From contig NZ_CM003596.1 of NCBI RefSeq assembly GCF_001435845.1, positions 248,001 to 312,000 of the forward strand: 64,000 bases of DNA. The letters run 5' to 3'. The DNA comes from Psychrobacter sp. P11G3 (GTDB lineage: Bacteria; Pseudomonadota; Gammaproteobacteria; Pseudomonadales; Moraxellaceae). Below, one piece after another: positions 1-12,127 of the stretch. The notes under the pieces were generated by a model. That model did no database searches. It saw only the letters and a list, made by a program, of their open reading frames with translations, and was not told the DNA's origin. The position numbers and the translations under genes were made by a program. Each line of letters begins with the position of its first letter. Positions within the stretch are counted from its first letter, which is position 1.

Positions 1-51
1 TGATAAACGAGTAATCATAGAAACAGATGGTTCGGCTATATTTTCAGTCAT
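1..51 (-). CDS. ispE: IspE N-terminus (partial, runs off the left edge)
   Basis: Seventeen codons from an ATG at 51 to the edge read MTENIAEPSVSMITRLS. The ending MITRLS resembles the stretch just before the conserved SPAKINLFL motif of 4-diphosphocytidyl-2-C-methyl-D-erythritol kinase, the MEP-pathway isoprenoid enzyme. It lies 90 bp downstream of lolB on the same strand, and lolB-ispE is the usual gammaproteobacterial order. The catalytic part is outside the window, so the call rests on start similarity and context. The internal Met12 is an alternative start, and no strong ribosome binding site is seen for either. Confidence 0.6.
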   Translation of the reverse strand, partial: MTENIAEPSVSMITRLS

Positions 52-141
52 ATTTTTTTATCATAAGGTACAGTTATAAACAGCTATCTTAATTAGCAAT
101 GATGGTTTTTAGCAGGCTTTCTGTTGTTAGTAAAAGATAGA

Positions 142-774
142 TTAATGATTAATCGTCATTACAACTTTGTTGCCTTGTGGCTGTACAGCACTAATTTTAC
201 TAGGTAGCTTATCCGTACCTTTATAAGTAAAGCTGGCTGTCCACTCACCATTGACTGAACTAACTAAGCGGCTCTGATCATCGATCTGTGGCGCGCTGTC
301 TGAAGGTGCTGGACGACCAGAAATCCAGTAAGGCATTTGTGAAATTGGTGCTTGCCAACCAGTGGCTTTCTTTAGCAAGGTTTCAGGATCGTCAGCGGTC
401 AATGTACCTGTCTTTTCGCTAACTAGAGTAGCGGTTTGACCATTGTATTCAATGTTGGTTTTACCAATACCAAGTGCGCCAATCAGCTCAATGGCAAATC
501 GGTCATTTTGCTGACCCCATGCATAAAATGCACTACCACCTTGAGTACCTGTCGAATCATTCGCAGGCGTCGTTACCCCAATTTTACCGGTGATATTGAA
601 GCTCTCTAGCTTTTTTGGTTGATCAGCGTTTTGGCCTTGTACAGTCGTCGTCGGTTGGTTAGTTGCATTGGCCGTTTTTAATGACTGACAGCCAGAGGTA
701 ATGACCATTGCTGCAGTTATAGCAGTAAACAGAGCAAATTTATTTGGTTTATAAGAAGTGATTGATGCTGACAT
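142..774 (-). CDS. lolB: Outer-membrane lipoprotein receptor LolB
   Basis: The 210-residue product has a lipoprotein signal (hydrophobic 13-25, then TSGC with Cys29 as the likely lipidated residue). The mature part matches LolB: a DRFAIEL..LGIGKTN segment, then DDPETLLKKATGWQAPISQMPYW and SGRPAPS, equivalent to the TGxPxPxxxLxxWxxGxP signature. LolB receives lipoproteins from the periplasmic carrier LolA and inserts them into the outer membrane. Length fits the family (about 207 in E. coli). A GAGAAA ribosome binding site precedes the ATG. It lies between the TPR gene and ispE on the same strand, probably one transcription unit. Confidence 0.9.
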   Translation of the reverse strand: MSASITSYKPNKFALFTAITAAMVITSGCQSLKTANATNQPTTTVQGQNADQPKKLESFNITGKIGVTTPANDSTGTQGGSAFYAWGQQNDRFAIELIGALGIGKTNIEYNGQTATLVSEKTGTLTADDPETLLKKATGWQAPISQMPYWISGRPAPSDSAPQIDDQSRLVSSVNGEWTASFTYKGTDKLPSKISAVQPQGNKVVMTINH

Positions 775-966
775 AATAGTTTCTCAAAAATTGAAAGATG
801 AACAAAGGTATTAGCTTAAGCGTTATTTGTTGCTCGGTTATGCACGGCTGTTAGCTTCTTATAACGACCTTGTAATTTATAAATGCTTCGTTATTTATAA
901 AAACCTTATCAATTATCATATCTCTGTGACTACAAAGCTCGAATAACATATCCAAAATCAGCGCTA

Positions 967-2922
967 TTAATACAGCTGTATGCGGTCATTGATATTATGC
1001 TGTCCAAATGAGAAGCGCTGCTGCAAATCGGCGAGTAATGCCTCAACTTTGTCATTGTTACCTAAGCCTTGATAGGCGCGCAATAACAGCGTGCCTGAGC
1101 GCAGAGTTGGCAGCACATCATAAGGTGTCTGTAGATAGTCGATGACCTGCTGATAGTTTTCTTTGGCCAATGCATTGCCCGCCAAGACATTTAAGGCTTG
1201 CAGATGTAGGTCGTTATCATAACGTGGGTCATCATAGCGAATCTGAATAATTGCGGTAGCTAGTGCCAGACCTTGCTCTGAGCTGCGCTCATTTGCCAGT
1301 AGCAACTGTGCATAGCTCAACTGATAAGATAAGTTACTAGGATCTAAAGCCTGCAAGTGATTCAACAAGGTGCGCTTAACGACATAGTCTTCTTTATCAT
1401 CTAACAGCTGAGCCCGTGCAAAGAGTAGCATCTCATTGTCAGGATATTTACGAGCGGCACGGGTTAGTAAGCGCAGTGCTTCATCCGACTCGTTTTGTTG
1501 CCACAAGATATCGGCTTGCATGACAAAAGTGTCAGGCGCGAATACCGTAAAGTCTTTGCGCAGCTTCTCTAACGTCGCGATGGCCCCATCGACGTCGTTA
1601 TCGAGTAATTCAAACGCCACTACCTTTCTACGCGCTTCTAATACCAAATCCTCTTGCATAACACCATTGAGATAGTATTTGGCTTGATCGAACAACTGCT
1701 GACGCTCAGCACTGATACCCAGATAATAATAGGCTTGATCAAGATAAGCTGGACTCTTAGCAAGCATATTGAGTAGCTCATCGGCGCTAGTATACTCTTC
1801 AATATCTAAGCTCACTAGGGCTGCGAGCAGAGTAATCTCAGAATCATCACTGAAACGGCTATGCGCCTCAAGCAGTAACTTCCACGCTTGTTCGCTTTTC
1901 TTTAAATCTAATAGATAGCGAATCTCATACAGATATAGGCTTTTGCTATCAGGATTGCGTAAACGAGCTTGACTGACATAATTTATAACAGTCTCTGCGG
2001 TTACGATTTTGCGCAATATATCCGCTTTTAACGTAATAAAAGGCACATAGTCTGGCTGACGCTCTAGCGCTCGATTGATATGAACGATAGCGACTTCAGG
2101 TTCGTTAAACTGATAGAGTAAACCCGCTTTTAATACTGACAATGAGGCATTTTGCTCGCTATCTAGTGGTTGTAACGCAGCAAGAAGTTCACGTTTGTCA
2201 TCATCATTATTTGGGTAAATACCTATGAGGATTTCGCTTAAGTCTGCGCGTGGGTCATAGCGCAAGATGCGGTTTAACGTTTCACCCGCTAATATATAGT
2301 CGTGGGCACGTAGGGCCAAATGCGCGACATAAAACCAAGCAGGTACGTGGTCAGGGTTTTGGTCCTGCCATGTCTTGGCAAACTGTAATGAGTCTTCAAC
2401 CCTTTCGTTACGCAAAGACAGGCTAAGCGCTCTCTCAAATACGGCTGTGGCATCTTCTTTAAAAGACTGCTGCTTATAAATGGCAACTGCACGTCGTTTG
2501 TCATCGCGATCGGCAGCGAACTCGGCATCCAGTAGAGCGTACAAGCTTGGTTCGCTAAGCTCAGGTTGCCATAGACTGGCTGGCGCTAGGCCATTAATAT
2601 TTTTTACGTTCTCTATGGTGAGCGTGTCTTCATTATAAGGTGTATCAATCGCAGCATTATTATCATTTATTTTATTGCCATTTGACTTATTGGCAGTTGC
2701 TTCAGTATCGGTAGCAACGGATACTTTAGGAATTTTTGCTTCTAGCAATACATCGGGATGGCTAGCATGAACAGGGGCTGCCAAACACAGGCACACAGCT
2801 AGAGACAACGCTAGCTTATACCGTTGACACAGGCGCTCAATAGCGACATGCAATAAAGCACGGAAGCTAGAGTATTCGCTATAGGGATGTGGTGACCGAA
2901 GTAATGACCCAAAAAAAATCAT
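967..2922 (-). CDS. Exported tetratricopeptide-repeat protein
   Basis: The 651-residue protein has a late signal peptide: a basic stretch near residues 33-37 (CQRYK), a hydrophobic core at 38-49 and a probable VHA-S cleavage. The first 30 residues may therefore be over-called, although no convincing internal ATG exists. The rest is helical with recurring TPR-like A/Y/L patterns (for example DYVPFITLKADILR, DQAYYYLGISAERQQ, DNEMLLFARAQLL). Such proteins upstream of lolB in Moraxellaceae are presumed periplasmic or envelope scaffolds. No enzymatic domain is visible and its binding partner is unknown. It begins the TPR-lolB-ispE run and is divergent from hemA. Confidence 0.75.
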   Translation of the reverse strand: MIFFGSLLRSPHPYSEYSSFRALLHVAIERLCQRYKLALSLAVCLCLAAPVHASHPDVLLEAKIPKVSVATDTEATANKSNGNKINDNNAAIDTPYNEDTLTIENVKNINGLAPASLWQPELSEPSLYALLDAEFAADRDDKRRAVAIYKQQSFKEDATAVFERALSLSLRNERVEDSLQFAKTWQDQNPDHVPAWFYVAHLALRAHDYILAGETLNRILRYDPRADLSEILIGIYPNNDDDKRELLAALQPLDSEQNASLSVLKAGLLYQFNEPEVAIVHINRALERQPDYVPFITLKADILRKIVTAETVINYVSQARLRNPDSKSLYLYEIRYLLDLKKSEQAWKLLLEAHSRFSDDSEITLLAALVSLDIEEYTSADELLNMLAKSPAYLDQAYYYLGISAERQQLFDQAKYYLNGVMQEDLVLEARRKVVAFELLDNDVDGAIATLEKLRKDFTVFAPDTFVMQADILWQQNESDEALRLLTRAARKYPDNEMLLFARAQLLDDKEDYVVKRTLLNHLQALDPSNLSYQLSYAQLLLANERSSEQGLALATAIIQIRYDDPRYDNDLHLQALNVLAGNALAKENYQQVIDYLQTPYDVLPTLRSGTLLLRAYQGLGNNDKVEALLADLQQRFSFGQHNINDRIQLY

Positions 2923-3473
2923 AGATAGCCGTATTCGCCCATGGTTTACCTACACAGATAAGGCAAGTTTGTTTTAATCATTTCAAGTTAAATATTGGCA
3001 ATATGTACCCATGACAAACATTATAAGAGTAGACCGATGAGATAAACAATAGCATCCGTGTTACTCAGATATTGGCAGATCTGACTGTATGAATGTGCTA
3101 CTAGTAGCGAGTACGTTGCCAAAGAATGATACTGAAGATGATTAAATATAGATATGTCTGTCGAACTGAATATTATAGAAATATAACAAGTTAAGATAGA
3201 GTAAGCGAATGATTTAACATTATATTATTGACCATAAGTCAAAACCCAGCTATTGATTTTATAAATCGTATGAGTAGTTGATTTGTTACATTTACGACCA
3301 GATACAGAGATATGGTTATCATAGATGGGTGAGTGTTAATTAAAGCCCGCAATAATGATATAATAGGCGGTTTTTAGGGTCTTCCTTTTTATCGCTGTCG
3401 TCAAAAACTGTCTTTTAAAAATAATAAGATAGCGTAAGGGGCAACTGAGCGTCATGTTTATGGTCTATCGATA
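2923..3473. other. Divergent intergenic region between the TPR gene and hemA
   Basis: This 551-bp AT-rich stretch must hold the promoters of two divergent units. No convincing ORF or RNA gene is seen. Near the hemA end there is an AAGGGG run (3436-3441) followed by a six-codon reading frame that overlaps the hemA start (see findings). No sigma-70 box stands out enough to assign. Confidence 0.5.
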
Positions 3474-4886
3474 ATGAGATTAGTGGTCATTGGGGTCAAT
3501 CACAAAACTGCACCAGTCGCTCTGCGAGAGCGCTTGGCGCTTGTGGGTGACGATGTAAATGTCGCACTCAAACAAATAGAAGCCTTTACTGATGGTAGCG
3601 TGATCGTCTCTACTTGTAACCGCACCGAAATCTATGCGCTAGTGCCACAAACGCCAACGTCGCAGCACGCTAATAGCCAACTATCTGACTCACAATCATC
3701 CGATATACAAGATGTCAAAGCTGCTGGCCAATCATCATCCAACAATACTTTTAGTAGTAGCATGAATATCTCATCTGCTGCGATTAGTGCGCATATTACC
3801 AAAATCAAAACGTGGCTGGCTGATTTCAAGCAACTACCACTCGTTGATATTGATCCTTATCTCTATGTACATCGTGATACTCATGCATTGACTCATTGGT
3901 TAAGAGTAGCGGCTGGTCTGGACTCTATGATACTGGGTGAGCCGCAGATTCTCGGTCAAATCAAAAACTCTGTGCATCTAGCTCAAGACCAAAAAGTACT
4001 CAGTAATCAGCTAGGCTGGATCATCGATCAAGTATTCGCTGCCGCCAAACGAGTGCGTAACGAGACGCAGGTTGGCGCTCAAGCCGTATCGCTTAGCTTT
4101 GCTGCAGCTAAATTGGTCACACAAATATTTGATGATTTACCCAGCCGTACTCTACTGGTCGTTGCAGCAGGCGAGATGAATCGCTTGGTGGCCACCCATA
4201 TCGCAGGGCTAGGGGTCGGACGAGTCATTATCTGTAACCGTAATCCCGAACGTGCCGAAGCATTAGCGGCTGAACTACGTGGTCCTAATCGCCGCGTAGA
4301 CGTTAAACCCTTACAAGAGTTGCCACAAGTATTGGCAGAAGCCGATATCGTTAGCAGTTGTAGTGGCAGTATGGATTTGTTGATTGATAGGACAATGACC
4401 ATACAAGCGCTAAAGCGTCGCCGTTATCAGCCAATGCTTATGATAGATTTGGCCGTACCGCGCGATATCGATTCTACCATTAGCCGTATTGATGATGTTT
4501 ATCTGTACTCTGTCGATGATTTGCAGCATGTCATTGCAGGTAATATCGAACAGCGTCGCCAAGCCGCAGTGGATGCTGAACTGTTAGTCAGTCAATTGGT
4601 GGTCGAGATAGACCGCCGCTTTCAGGTTCGCCAAGTCGGTAAAGATATTCAGCAATACCGTGCGTGTACTCAAGGTCAAGTCGATAAGCTGCTGCATGAA
4701 TCTATTGCTAAGCTGCAACAGGACGATGTCAGTCCAGAAGATATCATCACTGAGCTATCGCGACGTCTGACTCAAACCTTGACTCATGCACCATCGAAAC
4801 TGATGCGCAAAGCCGCACGCGAAGGCGATAGTGATTTACTAGACTTCGTGGTGTCAGGACTACAAGATGCTCATCGAGGGCATTGA
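3474..4886 (+). CDS. hemA: Glutamyl-tRNA reductase
   Basis: NADPH-dependent enzyme that reduces Glu-tRNA to glutamate-1-semialdehyde, the first step of C5-pathway tetrapyrrole synthesis. Visible features are the N-terminal VIGVNHKTAPVALRERL, the catalytic Cys48 in STCNRTEIY, the GEPQILGQIK signature, the nucleotide-binding VVAAGEMNRL (A replaces the usual first G of GAGEM) and a C-terminal dimerisation helix region with LMRKAAREGD. At 470 residues it is about 50 longer than E. coli HemA because of a Ser/Gln/Asn-rich insertion at about 60-108. The ATG has no good ribosome binding site of its own; a short overlapping upstream frame may couple translation. It is divergent from the TPR-lolB-ispE unit. 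Confidence 0.96.
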   Translation: MRLVVIGVNHKTAPVALRERLALVGDDVNVALKQIEAFTDGSVIVSTCNRTEIYALVPQTPTSQHANSQLSDSQSSDIQDVKAAGQSSSNNTFSSSMNISSAAISAHITKIKTWLADFKQLPLVDIDPYLYVHRDTHALTHWLRVAAGLDSMILGEPQILGQIKNSVHLAQDQKVLSNQLGWIIDQVFAAAKRVRNETQVGAQAVSLSFAAAKLVTQIFDDLPSRTLLVVAAGEMNRLVATHIAGLGVGRVIICNRNPERAEALAAELRGPNRRVDVKPLQELPQVLAEADIVSSCSGSMDLLIDRTMTIQALKRRRYQPMLMIDLAVPRDIDSTISRIDDVYLYSVDDLQHVIAGNIEQRRQAAVDAELLVSQLVVEIDRRFQVRQVGKDIQQYRACTQGQVDKLLHESIAKLQQDDVSPEDIITELSRRLTQTLTHAPSKLMRKAAREGDSDLLDFVVSGLQDAHRGH

Positions 4887-5243
4887 TGTTTTTATCGTGG
4901 CTTTTAAATCAAAACGTATCAACCAATACCTACCAATAAATGTTCGATAGCGCAAGTCATATCGTTGCCTGAGCGTATCGTTGTCAACCTTCAGTATCAG
5001 TGCTAATATCAAGCTCTCATGGATGGCTTAGGTCAAGATATGTGCTGGTGTTTGCTCGTAATATGACTATAAATATATTAACTTAATGTTAGTAGATCTC
5101 ATCAGTGTCCGTTGTTTTTTATTCGCTTAAAGACAACGCATCTCTAGACAGCGCAAGACCTCACCATCAAAAATAATAGTACTTGATTATAGTGCTATCT
5201 AATCCATGTCGCATATTATCTAACCATACACTAGGAGTGTTCA
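4887..5243. other. Intergenic region hemA to aminotransferase
   Basis: This gap of 357 bp has no supported gene, terminator or RNA. It is AT-rich, and an AGGAG ribosome binding site (ACTAGGAGTGTTC) sits just before the next ATG. A promoter for the aminotransferase is expected here, but no box pair could be chosen with confidence. Confidence 0.4.
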
Positions 5244-6380
5244 ATGCCTGCATTACGTCAAGATATCGATCCAAACGGCTTATTAGAGTATTCAGTGGTT
5301 TACACCGATCGTGCGCTGAACCATATGTCAAAAGCCTTTCAGCAAGTGATGAACGACCTATCTAGTGACCTAAAATCTGTGTATAACGCGGATGCAGTGG
5401 TGATCGTTCCTGGTTCTGGTACTTATGGTATGGAAGCCGTCGCTCGTCAGTTGGCAAATGATGAAGATTGCCTAATCATTCGTAATGGCTGGTTCAGCTA
5501 TCGTTGGACGCAAATCCTAGAAAAAGGCAAAATCGCCAAATCATCTACAGTCCTTACGGCCAATCGTGCCGATGATAGTGAGTCGCCAAAGCCGTTTGCT
5601 CCAGTCGATATCGACGTTGCTGTAGCTAAAATCAGAGAAGAAAAGCCAGCAGTTGTATTTGCGCCGCATGTCGAAACCTCCTCGGGTATCATTTTGTCAA
5701 ATGACTATATCAAAGCGTTGAGCGAAGCTGTGCATAGCGTTGGCGGATTATTAGTCATTGATTGCATCGCCTCAGGATGTGTATGGCTAGATATGAAATC
5801 ATTGGGCATCGATGTGCTGATTAGCGCACCGCAAAAAGGCTGGAGCAGTACGCCGGGCGCTGGCTTGGTCATGCTAAGCGATGCTGCTGTCAAAAAAGTA
5901 GACAGTACTGAATCTGATAGCTTTAGTATCGACCTAAAGCAGTGGCTAAACATCATGCGTGCTTACGAAAATGGCGGTCATGCGTACCATGCGACTATGC
6001 CGACAGACAGCTTACGTCAGTTCCGTGATGCCGTGAATGAAGCCAAAGCAATCGGTTTTGATAAATTGTGTGACGCGCAGTGGACACTTGGCAAACGTAT
6101 CCGTGAAGTACTAGAAGCGAAAGGTGTTGAGAGCGTCGCTGCTGAAGGTTTTAAAGCGCCAGGTGTTGTCGTCTCTTATACTGATCGTGATGACATGCAT
6201 AAAGGTAGTGCGTTTGCTGAAATCGGGGTACAAATCGCGGCTGGCGTACCATTAAAAGTGGGCGAGCTTGATAATTTCAAAACTTTCCGTTTGGGTCTAT
6301 TTGGCTTGGACAAATTGACTGATATCGATGGCACAGTAGAGCGTTTTGAAACGGCACTTGATAAAGTGCTGAGCCTGTAA
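5244..6380 (+). CDS. Class V aminotransferase (serine-pyruvate / alanine-glyoxylate type)
   Basis: A PLP-dependent fold-type I aminotransferase of 378 residues. Lys198 in SAPQKGWSSTPG is the expected Schiff-base lysine, preceded by VIDCIASG (Asp173, pairs with the pyridine nitrogen) and a PGSGTYGMEAV phosphate-binding turn at 56-66. The set resembles alanine-glyoxylate/serine-pyruvate aminotransferases. Substrate cannot be fixed from sequence; glyoxylate, serine, alanine or a sulfonate-type amino acid are all possible. A good AGGAG ribosome binding site supports the start. It is monocistronic, with a strong bidirectional-looking terminator 100 bp downstream. Confidence 0.85.
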   Translation: MPALRQDIDPNGLLEYSVVYTDRALNHMSKAFQQVMNDLSSDLKSVYNADAVVIVPGSGTYGMEAVARQLANDEDCLIIRNGWFSYRWTQILEKGKIAKSSTVLTANRADDSESPKPFAPVDIDVAVAKIREEKPAVVFAPHVETSSGIILSNDYIKALSEAVHSVGGLLVIDCIASGCVWLDMKSLGIDVLISAPQKGWSSTPGAGLVMLSDAAVKKVDSTESDSFSIDLKQWLNIMRAYENGGHAYHATMPTDSLRQFRDAVNEAKAIGFDKLCDAQWTLGKRIREVLEAKGVESVAAEGFKAPGVVVSYTDRDDMHKGSAFAEIGVQIAAGVPLKVGELDNFKTFRLGLFGLDKLTDIDGTVERFETALDKVLSL

Positions 6381-6482
6381 AAATTGTCATTATGAGGGCT
6401 GATAAAGATAGTAATAGGATAGCTTATTAAGTCTTTTTCATTGCCCTTTTTAAAGCCTTCGCAATACAATCTTTGCAGTTAT

Positions 6483-6528
6483 AAAAAATACTGAACTATT
6501 AGCATTATGCTAGGTTCAGTATTTTTTT
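6483..6528 (+). terminator. Rho-independent terminator after the aminotransferase
   Basis: A perfect 14-bp stem (AAAAAATACTGAAC at 6483-6496 and its complement at 6514-6527) ends in a run of seven T. The loop contains a second small stem (TAGCAT/ATGCTA). The A-run on the left arm means it could also work on the minus strand. Confidence 0.85.
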
Positions 6529-6615
6529 ACCTTTTTATTATATTTTATAATATAATGTATTTTTATAAATTAATATTCAAGCACGTATTCAATAAACTTA
6601 ATTAGGTAGTCCGTT

Positions 6616-7053
6616 ATGAGCATACAAATAGACTGGCAAGCATTTACGCCGATCTCCTTGGTAGGAGGTCTGATGCTAGGCGTAGCGACGGTTATCTTAC
6701 TGCTAGGTATCGGTCGTATAGCAGGTATCAGTGGTATTTTTTCAAGCCTACTAAAACCCAAACGTGTAGAGATGTGGCAGGTGCTCTTTATACTGGGCTT
6801 GGTCATTTCACCACTGCTATATCAGTTGGCAAGACCACTACCTGAGGTAGCTATCAGTACTTCCGTGCCATTATTGATTGGTGCAGGGTTACTGGTCGGC
6901 TTTGGCACGCGTTTAGGTTCAGGATGCACCAGTGGGCATGGTATCTGTGGTAATGCACGGCTGTCTCCACGGTCATTGGCAGCGACCGCCACCTTTATGC
7001 TGTTTGGGATTATGACCGTTTATGTCGGTCGCCACGTATTAGGCCTACTATAG
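6616..7053 (+). CDS. YeeE/YedE-family membrane protein, first half
   Basis: A small integral membrane protein (145 residues, about four hydrophobic segments). The conserved cysteine motif GSGCTSGHGICGNARLSPRS at about 101-120 (Cys104, Cys111) is typical of the YeeE/YedE (TsuA-like) family, some of whose members import thiosulfate or related sulfur species. In this two-protein form each polypeptide supplies half of the transporter. The partner lies 98 bp downstream. No ArsR-type (BigR) regulator or persulfide dioxygenase accompanies the pair, so the substrate is inferred only as sulfur-related. Confidence 0.8.
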   Translation: MSIQIDWQAFTPISLVGGLMLGVATVILLLGIGRIAGISGIFSSLLKPKRVEMWQVLFILGLVISPLLYQLARPLPEVAISTSVPLLIGAGLLVGFGTRLGSGCTSGHGICGNARLSPRSLAATATFMLFGIMTVYVGRHVLGLL

Positions 7054-7151
7054 CGAACTCATGGCAGATTGCCAGATGAAGACTGATGGTCGGACTCATA
7101 CGCGAACGACATACGATGGTTAATGAAAGATAATAATAGCGAGATACGACG

Positions 7152-7571
7152 ATGCTAAAAAATATAATCGGATTGCTGGCAGGATTGCTGTTTGGACTTG
7201 GACTACTGGTGTCAGGTATGACCGATCCTGTAAAAGTACAAGGTTTTTTGGACGTATTTGGTGCATGGGATATCTCCCTTGCCCTTGTGATGGGCGGTGG
7301 TCTGATAATGGCGTTTTTTGGTGTACGATTGGCAAAGCGTCAGCAGACAAGCTGGATTGGTACACCGATTGATATGCCGAGCAAAACTGTCATTAATAAA
7401 AAATTGCTTATCGGTGCGATGTTGTTCGGTATCGGCTGGGGGTTGGTTGGTATCTGCCCAGGACCAGGAATTGTATTGCTTGGTACTGGTCAATGGCAAG
7501 CCTATGTCTTTATTCCTGCCATGATTATAGGAATGCTGGTTTATCAATGGCTTGAGCCTAAGCTTGGCTGA
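7152..7571 (+). CDS. YeeE/YedE-family (DUF6691-type) membrane protein, second half
   Basis: A 139-residue protein with about four hydrophobic segments. It has an N-terminal LFGLGLLVSGMTDPVKVQGF motif (15-34) and a GICPGPG motif at about 100-106 with Cys102, the signature of the second half of split YeeE/YedE transporters. It shares a transcription direction with its partner. The conserved Cys of the two halves would line the pathway for thiosulfate-like substrates, by analogy with TsuA; this is inference. A strong terminator follows. Confidence 0.8.
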   Translation: MLKNIIGLLAGLLFGLGLLVSGMTDPVKVQGFLDVFGAWDISLALVMGGGLIMAFFGVRLAKRQQTSWIGTPIDMPSKTVINKKLLIGAMLFGIGWGLVGICPGPGIVLLGTGQWQAYVFIPAMIIGMLVYQWLEPKLG

Positions 7572-7710
7572 TATAGTCAGTTCTCTATAAATATAGTCAG
7601 AGAACTACTAAGCGGCTACGGCTTTATCCTCCCTAGACGTACTATTTGTAAAATCTGCAGTCGACTGCCTTGTACCTGTTTTAGAATTCTTTGACTATAA
7701 GCGAGCGCTC

Positions 7711-7744
7711 AAAAAAGGTCAGCTACATATAGCTGACCTTTTTG
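7711..7744. terminator. Bidirectional terminator between convergent genes
   Basis: The hairpin pairs AAAAAGGTCAGCTA (7712-7725) with TAGCTGACCTTTTT (7730-7743). It has A- and T-tracts on both sides, so it can end both the plus-strand transporter genes and the minus-strand acyl-CoA synthetase gene. Confidence 0.85.
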
Positions 7745-7784
7745 ATAGATGTTGATTGATGATACGACTTAACAAGTCGCCGTT

Positions 7785-9449
7785 TTATTTAGCACTAGTG
7801 GTTACTTTTGGCGTTTCGTGTGCCAAGGACTTAGCCGCTTGGCGTAGCTCAAATTTTTGCACTTTACCGGTACTGGTCTTGGGTATTTCTGCAAAGATAA
7901 TATATTTTGGCACTTTAAAACCTGCTAGGTGCTGACTACAGTGCTCTATCACCGTATCGCGTTGCAAGGTGCTGCCAGCGTGAATTTCGATAAAGGCAAC
8001 GGGCACTTCGCCCCATTTATCATGTGGCGCGGCGACGACGGCACAGCTCTCAATCGCAGGTAGTTTATACAAGACGTTTTCTACCTCGATACTAGAGATA
8101 TTCTCACCACCTGAGATGATGATATCTTTTAATCTGTCCATGATTTTGATATAGCCATCAGGATATTTAACACCCAAATCACCCGTGCGGAACCAGCCAT
8201 CAGCGAATGCCTCTTCGGTAGCCTTGCGGCTTTTTAGATAGCCTTTCATCACCATATTGCCACGTAGCGCCAGCTCACCCATCTCTTCTCCGTCAGCGGC
8301 GACTGGCTCAGTCGTACCTTGCTTAAACACGTCAAACCCTGCCATCAAGTGAGAAGTCGTGCCTTGACGTGATTTCTTTTGGGCACGGGTGGCCACATCA
8401 AGCTCATTCCATTCTTCCTGCTCAGCACAAACCGTCACTGGCCCATATACTTCAGTGAGACCGTAGACATGCGAGATATGAAAACCCATTGCTTCCATCG
8501 CGGCCAGCATGGTTTCAGATGGCGGTGCACCAGCGACCCAGCCTTTGACCGTATGGGTGATGGCTTCTTTATACTCTGGTTTGCCGCCAGCAATCATATT
8601 GTGCACGACTGGCGCAGAGCAGTAGTGACTAACTTGATGCTTGGCAATCAGCTGCAATATCAAATCAGCATCAATTTTTCGCAAGCATACATTGACCCCA
8701 GCACGTTCAGCGATGGTCCACGGAAAACACCAACCGTTGCAGTGAAACAGTGGTAGCGTCCATAGGTACATCGGGTGTTTGGGCATATCCCAATCTAAAA
8801 TATTAGAGATAGCATTGAGAGTTGCACCGCGATGGTGATAGACCACGCCTTTGGGCTTGCCTGTCGTACCAGAGGTATAATTCAGTGCAATGGCATCCCA
8901 CTCATCTGTCGGCATCTCCCAGTTATCCAAACTGTCTGAGCTGGCTACCAATGCTTCATAACTCATGTGCCCAAAGCGATCGACATCGATAGCTTTGTCC
9001 GTTGAGTGAATGACGATTAAGTCTGGAAAAGTCTCATCAATAATCTCAGCGTGCTCAGCAAATTCGCTGTCTAAGATTAAAACCTTTGCTTCGGAATGCT
9101 GCAAACAAAAGGTAAGTGCATTGATATCAAGGCGTGTGTTCAACGTACAGAGGACGCCGCCTGACATCGGCACACCAAAGGCGCATTCGACCATCGCAGG
9201 CGTGTTCGGCAGCATCACGGCTACGGTGTCGTTTTTCTCGATACCCAATTTGCGCAGACCATCAGCGAGTTTTCGGCAGCGAGTATAAGTCTGTTGCCAT
9301 GTCTGAGTCAGGTTGTTGTGTTCTAGGTCGTCATAGATGATGGCAGTCTTATTAGGATAAACTTGCGCGCTGCGAATGATAAAATCGATAGGGGTAAGTG
9401 GTTGATGGTTGGCAGCATTTTTGCCAAGACCTGTATGGAAATCTGTCAT
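7785..9449 (-). CDS. Acyl-CoA synthetase (AMP-forming, medium-chain/DmdB-like)
   Basis: ANL-superfamily ligase that activates a carboxylic acid to acyl-AMP and then acyl-CoA. The 554-residue sequence shows the P-loop YTSGTTGKPKG (191-201), the A5 motif YGLTEVYGP, the A7 motif GWFRTGDLG, the A8 hinge GGENISSIEVENV and the C-terminal PKTSTGKVQK with catalytic Lys529. The subfamily resembles medium-chain or 3-methylmercaptopropionyl-CoA ligases; actual substrate is unknown. An AAGGA ribosome binding site lies 9 bp before the ATG. It is divergent from the FadH-type reductase and shares a 403-bp control region with it, consistent with a fatty-acid catabolism pair. Confidence 0.9.
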   Translation of the reverse strand: MTDFHTGLGKNAANHQPLTPIDFIIRSAQVYPNKTAIIYDDLEHNNLTQTWQQTYTRCRKLADGLRKLGIEKNDTVAVMLPNTPAMVECAFGVPMSGGVLCTLNTRLDINALTFCLQHSEAKVLILDSEFAEHAEIIDETFPDLIVIHSTDKAIDVDRFGHMSYEALVASSDSLDNWEMPTDEWDAIALNYTSGTTGKPKGVVYHHRGATLNAISNILDWDMPKHPMYLWTLPLFHCNGWCFPWTIAERAGVNVCLRKIDADLILQLIAKHQVSHYCSAPVVHNMIAGGKPEYKEAITHTVKGWVAGAPPSETMLAAMEAMGFHISHVYGLTEVYGPVTVCAEQEEWNELDVATRAQKKSRQGTTSHLMAGFDVFKQGTTEPVAADGEEMGELALRGNMVMKGYLKSRKATEEAFADGWFRTGDLGVKYPDGYIKIMDRLKDIIISGGENISSIEVENVLYKLPAIESCAVVAAPHDKWGEVPVAFIEIHAGSTLQRDTVIEHCSQHLAGFKVPKYIIFAEIPKTSTGKVQKFELRQAAKSLAHETPKVTTSAK

Positions 9450-11988
<2,539 letters not shown>

Positions 11989-12013
11989 GAGTTAAATAGA
12001 AAGCAATCGTAAA

Positions 12014-12048
12014 GAAGGCGGCAGGGATATTATCTTCTGCCGCTTTTT
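12014..12048 (+). terminator. Terminator after fadH
   Basis: A GCGGCAG/CTGCCGC stem (12018-12024 with 12037-12043) is followed by five T. Confidence 0.75.
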
Positions 12049-12127
12049 GGTTTAACAAATCTGAATTCTTATAATATGGACTCAGATTCTCTTAGAGTTT
12101 TTTCAAAGGTAAAAGTATTCTCCTTAC

